NCBI RefSeq assembly: GCF_021462225.1 | Contig: NC_061805.1 | Coordinates: 49,784,360-49,848,359 of the forward strand | DNA length: 64,000 nt | Origin: Girardinichthys multiradiatus | Taxonomy: Eukaryota > Chordata > Actinopteri > Cyprinodontiformes > Goodeidae | Direction of reading: 5' to 3' | Shown: positions 1 through 10,500 of the stretch, one piece after another | Layout: each line of letters starts with the position of its first letter | Numbering within the stretch: position 1 is the first letter of the stretch | Notes under the pieces: generated by a model | Seen by the model: only the letters and a program-made list of their open reading frames with translations | Database searches by the model: none | What the model was told of the DNA's origin: nothing | Made by a program: the position numbers and the translations under genes

Positions 1-164
1 ACTGCTGTAGGACTTCCAGGTATCTGGAAATCACCCCAGAGCTTCAGTAAATTCAGGTTCAACCCAAACTTGCATTATAATGCAGCTCTTTAAAGTAGCA
101 GCTATGTCAGGTTAAAACCCTGGAGCCATGTTAAAAATGACGAGGATATCAGATGATCCACTTG
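1..164. other. Unassigned left edge
   Basis: No coding or repeat signal could be recognised here. It may belong to the repeat that starts near 165, but no matching sequence was found in the other two copies of that repeat in this window. Confidence 0.3.
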
Positions 165-725
165 ACCCTGTCTCTCCTAGACATAGCTACTGCCTGAGCC
201 TCTACTGTGACTAACTGTATGTGCTCTCTCTCATACTCTAGACTTGAAAACGTTTCTCTCCCATAGAAAGTACTCCTGGATCAGTGCCTCTGTTATTTTT
301 GTGTCTCTGCTCTGTTCTCTCAAACCCCCAGTCGGTCCTGGCTCACACTGAGCCTGGTTCTGGTTCTGCTGGAGGTTTCTTCCTGTTAAAAGGGAGTTTT
401 TCCTCTCCACTGTCGCTACATGCATGCTCAGTATGAGGGATTGCTGCAAAGTCAACGCCAGTGACTGTCCACTGTCTCTACATGCTCATCCAGGAGGAGT
501 GAATGCTGCAAGTCACTGACTGGATGCAATCTACTGGGTTTCCTTAGATAGAAAAACTTTTTATCCAATTCATTTAATAAACTGAATCTGACTGTTTGAT
601 TGTTAGGATTAATTGGAATGTATGAAAGTGACTTGAAATCTGCATAATTTGATTAAATTGAGTTTGTAAAGTGCCTTGAAACGACATGTGTTGTGAAGTG
701 GCGCTATATAAATAAACTGAATTGC
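165..725 (+). repeat. Interspersed repeat family R, copy 1
   Basis: First of three copies of one long repeat in this window; the others are at 33864-34700 (minus) and 62190-62665 (plus). Shared blocks include the text around 360-440 (gaggtttcttcctgttaaaa) and 500-560. The copy ends in a tail reading gcgctatataaataaactga at 701-720, the style of fish LINE and SINE 3' ends. That tail and the common orientation suggest the 3' part of a non-LTR retroelement or a SINE, but the clade was not identified. An open frame antisense to the tail (231-455) is partly conserved in the other copies and is judged non-coding. Confidence 0.75.
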
Positions 726-754
726 ATGTTCTAAACCTGCTTATTCAGTCTATG

Positions 755-955
755 GTCGAGAGGCGTTCTGCACCCCTGGACAGGTTGCCAGTCCATCACA
801 CGGCGACACAAACAACCATGCATATAGACACTCGCAGTTAGGGGCTACTATAACGACCATGGGAGGAAGGCAGAGAACCCACACATGGACAGGGAGAACA
901 TGCAAACTCAGGACCTTGCTGTAAGGCAACAGAGCTGCTAACTGCAGCCCACATT
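755..955. repeat. Degenerate common fish interspersed repeat
   Basis: The blocks gacaggttgccagtccatca, cagggagaacatgcaaactc and gcaacagagctgctaactgc match from memory a very common teleost interspersed repeat. Internal parts are missing. Family not resolved. Confidence 0.5.
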
Positions 956-1289
956 TTCACATAATTAACTATGATTATTGCTAAGGGCTACTGGATGAAC
1001 TCAATTATTTCCAAAATATATTTAATAACAAACTGAATGATTTTTATTTACACTTCAACTGGTGATCAGACCAATAAATCCAGATAAACTGTGTCCTAAA
1101 ATCATCACTGAGATCCAATGGGCTCCTGATGGTTGATGGTTCCTTACTGGACCTTCACTGAGATAATAATCAGTGGGTTTTTGCATCAGAGTTCAGAGGT
1201 TGTGACTCAGTGTGAAGATAGAAACAGGCACTGAGGAAGAGGATGGAGGGAAAGTGCTCAGAGGAAGAGGGTTAATGCACTGAATGTGT

Positions 1290-1520
1290 GAAGGAAGCAG
1301 CAGTCAGATAACCGTGTCCCTGCAGCCGGCAGGATTAATCCCGCTCTCTGTCACCTGCTTTGAACTGGGAGCAGATGAGAGCTGCCGGGGCCGATTGGCC
1401 CAGCGAGGACCCATTTCATTACTGTGACACCGACAGACACACCCGGGGGGGAGGGGAAGTTAGAGGCGCCAATAAAAAGGCCGATTAGAGCTGAGAATGA
1501 TTTTCACTTTCCAATATTCT
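1290..1520. promoter_or_regulatory. Candidate conserved non-coding element
   Basis: This non-coding block beyond the last visible exon of the DZF gene is richer in GC and less repetitive than its surroundings. It holds a perfect palindrome GGATTAATCC (1332-1341), two overlapping TAATCC sites of the kind bound by K50 homeodomain proteins (OTX/PITX/GSC class), and CCAATAAAAAGG near 1469. No open frame or repeat explains it. Calling it regulatory is an inference from appearance only; no alignment was possible. Confidence 0.25.
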
Positions 1521-2177
1521 GCTGATTATTTTCAAACATCGAACAAAACAAGTGAAATGGGCCTGAAGTCAGATTTAAATGCCTCGGCCAATAAACATTT
1601 CCATTTATTATCTGGTGTAGACCAGTAAATGCATCTTTCAACTCAATAAGTTTGATGTAACTGAGGTCATCTGGGCAGATCTAACATGGACCATGGCTAC
1701 AGTGCAGAAAAAGCGCACCGGTAGAGGTGGAGATTTTAATTTGTTGAGCAGCAGCAACTAAACTCCTGCCATAAGTTCGGAAATCAATAAAAATATCACA
1801 GCACAACTTTATCCATTCAAATGTCTCTGGAACCACCAGATTCTGGGGGTTATCGCTCTACTGTGATTAACATGTGCTCCAGGAAGCTCTCAGAAAAGGC
1901 TTCAGGACGTCCCAGAACGTACAGAAAGTTTCATTTCCAAAACGCTTCCTGAGAAGGGTGCTGCAGGATTCCGTTCCCACCTGTGCAGAGCTTGGTTACC
2001 AGTGGCAGCAGGTGGATGTGAGTGCATTTGCATGTACAATAGGGTGAACAACTTCAGCTCTAAAGGAGCCTCTTCTGTCCAAGAGAAAGAAATCAAGAAG
2101 AGGGAGATGGAGAGCAGGATCATTAATCCTCTGAATGTCTGGGACAAATAATGTGAAGACGAGTTACACATGGCCTC
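1521..2177. other. Unassigned non-coding sequence
   Basis: No repeat, exon or RNA gene could be recognised. The short minus-strand open frame at 1902-2171 has no recognisable motif and no splice context, and is treated as chance. Confidence 0.3.
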
Positions 2178-2179
2178 AT

Positions 2180-2412
2180 TGTTTGAATCTCATCAAATTA
2201 AAATATTATCAAAATTATTTATTTCAAAATGTAAAAATCTTCATATCAGTTGGTTGCACACAAATATATATTCCTGATTTAAAATGAACTCTAACTCCAC
2301 ACAGAGTGGTACATTTCAGGTAAAAATGAATCTAATTAATAAAGCTTCATGTTCTGGAGTTGCGGAAATAAATGGACATTTCGGTCATATTCTAATTCAC
2401 TCAGACACACCT
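2180..2412. mobile_element. Probable small inverted-repeat element (MITE-like)
   Basis: The left end (ttgaatctcatcaaattaaa, 2183-2202) and the right end (attctaattcactcagacac, about 2389-2408) are imperfect inverted complements, and both resemble ends of fish Tc1-type short elements. The element is about 230 bp with no coding capacity. Target duplication is not clear, so exact ends are approximate. Confidence 0.45.
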
Positions 2413-2863
2413 GTTCACTTCTGCTTTTAGTCCATCTATTAATACCATCAATCTGTGAATTTTTTGTTACATTTATCCAACAATCCAGGAACCACCTGGA
2501 GATGATCGGAGGATTTTCCAGCATGATGGAGCTCTGTGCCACAGGGTTAAAGGAGAAAGGTTTCCTGCACCAGGCTGAAAGGATAAATGGGGATGTTCAG
2601 TGTGATCCACTGAAGACTCCTGACATGAAGCTGACTTTCAGGTCCCTTTCAGGAAGACCTGAGCCATTTTCCCTCCTTTGATGCACACATTCAGAGATGT
2701 TTTCCAACCTGACAGGCTGTTTGGATCCCCATCACACCGGAGCGTCCTAGTTTCTAAGAAAAGCTCACAGCTTCAATGCTTTCAGCTCCACTGAGTCACT
2801 TTTGCACCTTTTACACAAAGCCTGTTGAAGATCACCTTGTTTACTGTCAGATGGTGTTCAGAA

Positions 2864-2864
<1 letters not shown>

Positions 2865-2948
<84 letters not shown>
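2865..2948. repeat. (CA)n microsatellite, about 42 units
   Basis: Uninterrupted CA dinucleotide run. It creates a long poly-His/Thr artefact frame in the plus direction that is not a gene. Confidence 0.98.
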
Positions 2949-2951
<3 letters not shown>

Positions 2952-3439
2952 GAGCCTTCTGACTTCACAACGTCTTCAGTCAATACCCACTTATCTGCTG
3001 CCATTAGACCCTCTGATCTCCATCGGTCTCAGAGTAATGTGGAGTTTATGAAGCTTTCTCACAACAGTCAGGGCTTATATTTAACATTTGGTTATTTTCC
3101 ATTTCAGGAAATCTAGTTTCTAATACCATCTAATGCTAGTATCAGCTCCGTGTTTCCTTCTGATGAAACATCAGAAACAAAAATAAAAGCATTCAGACGT
3201 AGTTCTGAAGAAAGACGATTCAGCTTCTGCCCAAAAAACCAACATAGATTGACTTTCATCCTTCAAGCCCATCAGCAACGTGAAAAACTTCTATTATAAT
3301 CAAGGCAACAGCAGAAGTCACCCCGTTAACTCTCGCCTGAACAGGTTCTGATCCAAGATCAAACATCTGCTGAGGTTATGGGGGCAGCACTGGTAGATTA
3401 ATAAAATAAAGAACATGTAAGAACCAGAAACTCAGAAAT

Positions 3440-4000
3440 GCTGGGTCACATGGTGGTGGACTTTTGGAGAACACCACCCCCATACACCACCCTCAACAAC
3501 AAGTCATCTTCTCCACTGCCATCATTCAATCTGTCCTGTCTTCATCCATCTCAGTGTGGTTTGGTTCATCCACAAAACAGGACAGGTCCAGACTGCATCG
3601 AATAATCAGGACTGCAGAGAGAATAATCAGAGCTGACCTTCCCTCCATCCAGGACTTATACAGGTCAAGGGTCAGGAAAAGAGCTGCTAACATCTTTGCA
3701 GACCCCACACACCCTGCACATAAACTGTTTAGAGCTTTACCTTCAGGTGGCGCTACAGAGCACTGTTTACTAAAACCAGCTACAGAGACAGTTTCCTCCC
3801 CCAGGCCGTTTCTCTGATGAATATTCAATAGAGTACAAAACAACAGCATACAGATGTTGCAAATGCACCTTTTTATTAGATATGTGAATATTGTAAATAT
3901 GTATATTCTGTAATACAAAAACAAAAACCAGAGAGCAAAGTGTACCGGAGTCAAATTCCTTGTTTGTATGTAAGAACTTGGCAATAAAGCTGATTCTGAT
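3440..4000 (+). mobile_element. 3' end of a CR1/Rex1-like LINE
   Basis: The plus-strand frame from about 3464 to 3817 encodes the C-terminal tail typical of fish CR1/Rex1-type reverse transcriptases: SISVWFGSSTKQDRSRLHRI, then RTAERIIRADLPSIQDLY, then a region including ADPTHPAHKLFRALPSG. The true frame shifts near 3760, where the expected RDSFLPQAVSLMN tail continues in another frame. A 3' UTR follows and ends gcaataaagctgattctgat at 4000, the usual tandem GATTCT-style 3' terminus of such elements. The copy is 5'-truncated and dead. Clade assignment is from memory of the protein family. Confidence 0.8.
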
Positions 4001-4466
4001 GTTGCCATGCCGATTCCCAGACAAGCAGACATAAACCCAAATAATTAATCTGAGCCCCAAACAGAATCTTCTGGTACCAATAAAACCACGTTTTAATTTC
4101 CAACAGATGAAGAACCTGACTGACGGATAGAAACTGCTCATCTAACAGCTAACATTCGTAAAACTCAGGAAGACAAACAAATCCATAAGCTGAAGAGGTT
4201 CCATATTTGTTACCTGAGGTTTTACTGAACACATGCTTCCTTTAGTCCTACTGGTTGGTTCTTTAACTCACCCACCACTTCCCAACAATCCCAGAACAAT
4301 TTTTGGTTAGAGGATTTGGTTTTGAACTGATGAGCATCACTCAGGTCACAAAGACCATAAAAAACAGAAACTAAACCCTTAGCAGGTCTGAACTGGTTGA
4401 GTCTGCAGAGTCTCAGGTGTTTCTGAGTTTCAGAGCTGAAACCAGTGAGCTGATGGTTTAAGTCAC

Positions 4467-4535
4467 CTTTCATCCGTTTGATGAAGTCTCTGTCTTCACA
4501 GCCTGAGTCCTCCCGGGGCCTCTTCTGACAACCTC
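4467..4535 (-). CDS. strbp: DZF gene exon after the DZF domain (3' border uncertain)
   Basis: Begins after ctctacag and encodes [20 protein letters not shown] then RMK, matching the basic KRPFEDG...KKMKR linker that precedes the first dsRBD of STRBP. The donor AAAG-GTGACT at 4466-4461 would end it at 4467. Without splicing there, the frame stays open for about 80 more codons to a stop at 4222-4224. The extension has no dsRBD, though it contains RLNQFRP, which resembles the RLNQIRPG start of that domain. I favour splicing, with the rest of the gene beyond base 1. Confidence 0.75.
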
Positions 4536-7500
4536 CTGTAGAGCAGAAACAAACCCAGATCACGTACAGCAACTCTCAAACTGTAGGAGAGTTTTAATCT
4601 ACAGAAAGAGACATGACTGAAAAATATGCAATAAAAATAAATACCGGTAATATCAATAAATCAACCAACAGAAACAGAATCAGGCTGATGAGAGAGAGGA
4701 AACCAAACCAGACAGATGAAACCAGACTGATGCTTGCAGAGAAACACACAGACCTTCTAACAGCCTCGTAGAGGCCTTGTTGGCAGGCAGAGGATCCATA
4801 TTCAGGACCTTGTAAAGCTGTCCGAACGCTATGAGGCGCAGTGCATGCTGAAACACACACAGAGCATGGTGTTAAAAACGCTGCAGCTCCCACAGGAGAA
4901 TCGAGTATAAACAGGCTGCAAAGCTACCCATTACTTTCTGATCAATGCGATTTCATTATCTGAGAGAATTGTGGGAGCAGCTCGGCTGTTTGTGCAAACT
5001 TCATGCATTATAAACTCTGTGGGCAAAAACAGGGGAGGAAAATATGGAAATATATTCCCAGACTCCAGAGACCAACGGCAGAAACTGAGAACAAGTGGAG
5101 ATGAATGTAAGGATGTCTGAGGATGTCCAGCAGCAGAGGGAACCACAGTAGCTGTGCTGAAGTGTTTCCACCCTCACTTGGTGGCTAATTAGGCTCCCGG
5201 TGAGTGTGACCTGGGTACTCTGAGGTCAGAGACTCTCAGACGTTTATTTTGCTGACAGGAGCTCAGTTTAAATAAAACTTTGCAGCCGCTGCAGCAGCAG
5301 GACGCTGCTTCCTAGAAGAAAATGCTGACTGATGCAGCAGACAGCTCCAAGGTGCACCCTGGTGAAATGTTTCTCAATCAAGCAGCAAAATGAGCGTGCT
5401 CGGTTAGTTGAGTGCCTGCGACTGGCTTTATAGCAGGAAAACAGGACAAGAGGTTTTATGATGCTCTGAGGGGTCAATGTAAACGAAAATAGCTCATAAA
5501 ACCTGATTATGGATGCAAAAAGGGTCTAAAATTAAAATCCGAGATGTTCTGCAGGATCCTTCATCTCCAGGGAGAAACGTTAAGCAGCACCAACAGATCA
5601 GAGTGACGTACTCTCAGAGATGATGCATTAATCCCAGTAAGACATGAAGAGCCTTGTAAACTTCCCTTGTTCTTTTTAACAAAACGGCTCAGGGCTGATA
5701 TTAGAAAATCTTGCCGTGGCGATAATGTTGGTAAATATTGTGATGATATCAGGTCTGAAATCTGCCTGTTTTCTTCTTTCATCTCTTTCTCGTCTCTGCT
5801 TCCATCACCCTGTGACCTTTAACCTTCAGGGTAATGTCATTAGTGTCCAGTGTGAGACTGTCTAACTGGATAAATACTACATTAGCATGAAAAATACAAG
5901 TTCATAACATTTGGAATATATTACTGCAATCCATACAGTCCTTTGCAATGTGAATATTGAACACACTGATGTTGCCTAGACGATATATTAACAAAATAGT
6001 GTGCAGCGTTAAACAGCTCTTGGTTGACATTTGATTCCGACCCACTTTGCCTTCTGTGGAACCAGTTAGAGCAGAGCCACTGTGGTGCAGAGGTGACGGG
6101 CTTTGGGTTTATTCATGGAGCCATTTAGCTCAGGGTGCTCCAAGCAAACAGGATAATGTGGGAGGAAACGCTCTAGACTTCCTTAACTGCTTCCACCAGA
6201 GTGCCTTTGAGCAAACCAAAGTTGTCTCAGGCTGGAATACAGACAGTAAACTGTATGATGGATGCATAAAACGCAGTTTTTCCTGCTTTCATGGGAAAAA
6301 AGCTGCACATCAGCCCTGAACTTGTGAGACATTCAGGAACGCTGAATAACCGTGGAATATTTGCGAGTGGATGTTCACTGACCTGTGCGCTGTGGGTGAG
6401 GCCGTCGGCCTGCTGGGCGCTGAGGTGCATCAGAACGTCTCTGGGTTCCCTCTCACAGGGATCATGGAGTCCTGGACCTCCTGAGAAGAAAACCCACATC
6501 GATGTTTCCTAAATGAGGAAGCAGGTTTGTTTCCACAGACGGGGAAAAAAATCCTAATACCCGTCTTCAGTTTACATTAAAATGTAACATGGACTGAATG
6601 AAAAACTGATAAATTCCTCCAGCAGACATTAGGGACCTGGTCACGTCATCAGAAGGTCTAACTAGCTGCTGATGAAAAGATCTGAAGGTTTCCCAGACAG
6701 AAGATCAGAAAATAAACCAGAGGAAAAGAGAGAAAACATCTGAGGACGTCTGTGTTTATTGGAGCAAACAGGAACATTTATGCTTTGAGACGGCTGCAGA
6801 ATAAAAATGAGCTCTGTCAGGGTGAATCTTCAGGTTAGAAAAACATTGTAGCAGTGATCACTGTCAGAAAAATATGATGGAAGTGAATTAGTTTTCAATT
6901 TCTTTGACAGACAGAATCAGTGTGGGATCAGTGGGTTTTACAGCGAAGGTTAAAGATCACTTCTATTCATCTCAGCTGTCTTGGTTTTATTCTCTTTATA
7001 TATGTCTGATTTTATTTTCCAAAACATTTAAACTGTTTTATTCAGCTTTGCACAAATAAACTGTGGAACAGGGAGCAGGTTGTTTCTGGAGTGAGTTTTG
7101 AGTCAAAGATTGACGTTTTTGGACCGAAACAAACAGGTTTACTGTCCAAGATGCTGCTCATCGCTTCCACCATCTCCTTTACATTACTTATATGATGCTG
7201 TTTATATTTAATAATCCTCTGAAGCACTGGCAGCCTGTACAGAGCAGACCGCTCCTCTTGCACAATCACAGCTGGAGATGGGCACCTATGGACAGTAGGT
7301 GGACGGACACCTGGATTCAAGGATGGACAGACAGATGGATGATAGACAGAAGTTTGGATACATACAGGTCCTTCTCAAAATATTAGCATATTGTGATAAA
7401 GTTCATTATTTTCCATAATGTCATGATGAAAATTTAACATTCATATATTTTAGATTCATTGCACACTAACTGAAATATTTCAGGTCTTTTATTGTCTTAA

Positions 7501-10500
7501 TACGGATGATTGTGGCATACAGCTCATGAAAACCCAAAATTCCTATCTCACAAAATTAGCATATTTCATCCGACCAATAAAAGAAAAGCGTTTTTAATAC
7601 AAAAAACGTCAACCTTCAAATAATCATGTACAGTTATGCACTCAATACTTGGTCGGGAATCCTTTTGCAGAAATGACTGACAGACCATCACTGACTGTGG
7701 GTACTTGACACTGGACTTCTGGCATTTTGGCATTTCCTTCTCCCCAGTCTTCCTCCAGACTCTGGCACCTTGATTTCCGAATGACATGCAGAATTTGCTT
7801 TCATCCGAAAAAAGTACTTTGGACCACTGAGCAACAGTCCAGTGCTGCTTCTCTGTAGCCCAGGTCAGGCGCTTCTGCCGCTGTTTCTGGTTCAAAAGTG
7901 GCTTGACCTGGGGAATGCGGCACCTGTAGCCCATTTCCTGCACACGCCTGTGCACGGTGGCTCTGGATGTTTCTACTCCAGACTCAGTCCACTGCTTCCG
8001 CAGGTCCCCCAAGGTCTGGAATCGGCCTTTCTCCACAATCTTCCTCAGGGTCCGGTCACCTCTTCTCGTTGTGCAGCGTTTTCTGCCACACTTTTTCCTT
8101 CCCACAGACTTCCCACTGAGGTGCCTTGATACAGCACTCTGGGAACAGCCTATTCGTTCAGAAATGTCTTTCTGTGTCTTACCCTCTTGCTTGAGGGTGT
8201 CAATAGTGGCCTTCTGGACAGCAGTCAGGTCGGCAGTCTTACCCATGATTGGGGTTTTGAGTGATGAACCAGGCTGGGAGTTTTAAAGGCCTCAGGAATC
8301 TTTTGCAGGTGTTTAGAGTTAACTCGTTGATTCAGATTATTAGGTTCATAGCTCATTTAGAGACCCTTTTAATGATATGCTAATTTTGTGAGATAGGAAT
8401 TTTGGGTTTTCATGAGCTGTATGCCAAAATCATCCGTATTAAGACAATAAAAGACCTGAAATATTTCAGTTAGTGTGCAATGAATCTAAAATATATGAAT
8501 GTTAAATTTTCATCATGACATTATGGAAAATAATGAACTTTATCACAATATGCTAATATTTTGAGAAGGACCTGTAGATAAATGGATGGATGGATAGATG
8601 AAGAAAGGATGGATGGATGGATATTGAAAAAGATCCCTTCTCTGAAGAATCCCTCTTCGTTCTGATCCTAGTAGCTCTATTCTGGACCTCTTTATAATCT
8701 TGTATCTAAAATTTAAAGGATTTTCCCAAAAAAAAGTTTGATACAAGACCAAAAGCTGGGAACAATCAATGAACGTTTCTTAATAAAGTTTGAATAAAAA
8801 CTGTTTAGGTTTTCCAACCAAACTCTCTCCACCCTCTGAAGGCAGCTGCAGACCGTCGTGTCCTACATCAGGAGAACCAATCACAGCTTTTGGAAACCTT
8901 GGGGTTTTATGCAGACCTTTCATACATGTTTTAATGGCTACTAATTCTGAGAAACTGTACAGGTGGGGGGTTATATGTAAAAACACCAGGAGTGAATCCT
9001 TGCAGCTTCCTGGGAGACAAACGAAAGCGGAGTGAAGCTGATCTGACCTGGTAGAAGGATTCCCGAAGCGATGCACTCCATGACACGACGTAGAGCTTCG
9101 CCTGGACCCAGAGGCCGGTTACAGGTGGCAATGGCCTTTTCACAGATCAGCTCCAGCGGCTGCATACAAACATGACGACGCAAAGGACTTATGGTGTTTT
9201 AGAGGTGATAACCTTCTCTAACTTCTGTGTTGGTAAAGCTTGGGGTTTAACTGCACCTACCCATCCTTTGAGAGGCTCCCACACCGGCTGATGGTTGCAC
9301 AGGTCTCTGAGAACCCTCAGAACGATGACGCAGGACTTAAGGTCGGTGACCCGGACCTGAGGGGACAGATGGACAGCATGAGGAGCATTTTAAACAGACA
9401 GCAGAGTGGCTGAGCATCAAAGTCAAGTCAAGTTTATTTAAATAGCGCTTTTCAGCAACAAGGTATCAAGGCGCTGTACATGAGGAAAAACATTACAATG
9501 ATACAGAAAATCAAACAGAAGTAATTAAAAAAACATTTTAATAAAATAAAGAGAATAGAATGATGGACAAGAAAATGAAAGGAAAATTGGACAGAAAACA
9601 TAACTAATAATATTTAGATGGCCCAGTCAAAGGCCACTCTAAACAAATAGGTTTTTAATCTCGATTTAAAGCAACTTAGCGTTTCGGTGATTTTACAGTT
9701 TTCTGGGTGTTTATTCCAGATTAGTGGAGCATAAGAACTAAAAGCTGTTTCTCCATGTTTGGTTCTGGTTCTGCAGAGTAGATATGAGTCAGGAGACCTG
9801 AGAGGTCTGGGTGGTTGATCCACTGACAACAAGTCTGTAATGTATTTTGGTGCTAAGCCATTCAGTGATTTATAGACTAACAGAAGTATTTTAAAGTCTA
9901 TTCTCTGAGCTACAGGGAGCCAGTGTAGGGACTTCAGAACCGGGCCGATGTGCTCCACTTTCTTAGTTCTAGTGAGGATGCGGGCAGCAGCGTTCTGGAT
10001 CAACTGCAGCTGTCTGATCCACTTTTTAGGCAGACCTGTGAAGACACTAAGGTCCAATAATACCAGCACTGTGGTTCTTCCACAGTCTGCATTTATACGG
10101 ATGTCATTGAACACCTTGACAAGAGCAGTCTCTGTACTGTGGTGAGCAGGAAGCCTGACTGGAAGACATCGAAGCGGTTGGTCGTTGTTAGGAAGTTGTT
10201 TAACTGTTGAAACACAACTTTTTCAATAATCTTACTGATGAAGGGGAGGTTTGATATAGGCCTGTAGTTCTGTAGTAGCAGCTTGATAATTGCTGTTTTT
10301 AGGGCCTGAGGGAAAACACCTGACAAAAGGGACGTGTTTATTATTTGAGTTAAATCAGATGTTATTACAGGCAAAGCTTTCTTAAGGAAAGTTGTGGGTA
10401 AAACATCGAGACAGCAGGAAGAAGAGCTTAGTTGCTGTTATGATTTCTTCTAAGATTTTGTAGTTTATTTGGTGAAACTGGGAACTTTTGTCAAAACCAG

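Noticed and set aside
2776..3051. Open frame over the CA repeat
   Set aside because: The poly-Thr/His run is a direct product of the (CA)n microsatellite.
7842..8286. Plus-strand open frames inside Tc1 copy 1 (also at 50097-50541 and 59806-60250)
   Set aside because: Shadows of the transposase on the other strand; they recur in each copy only because the element recurs.
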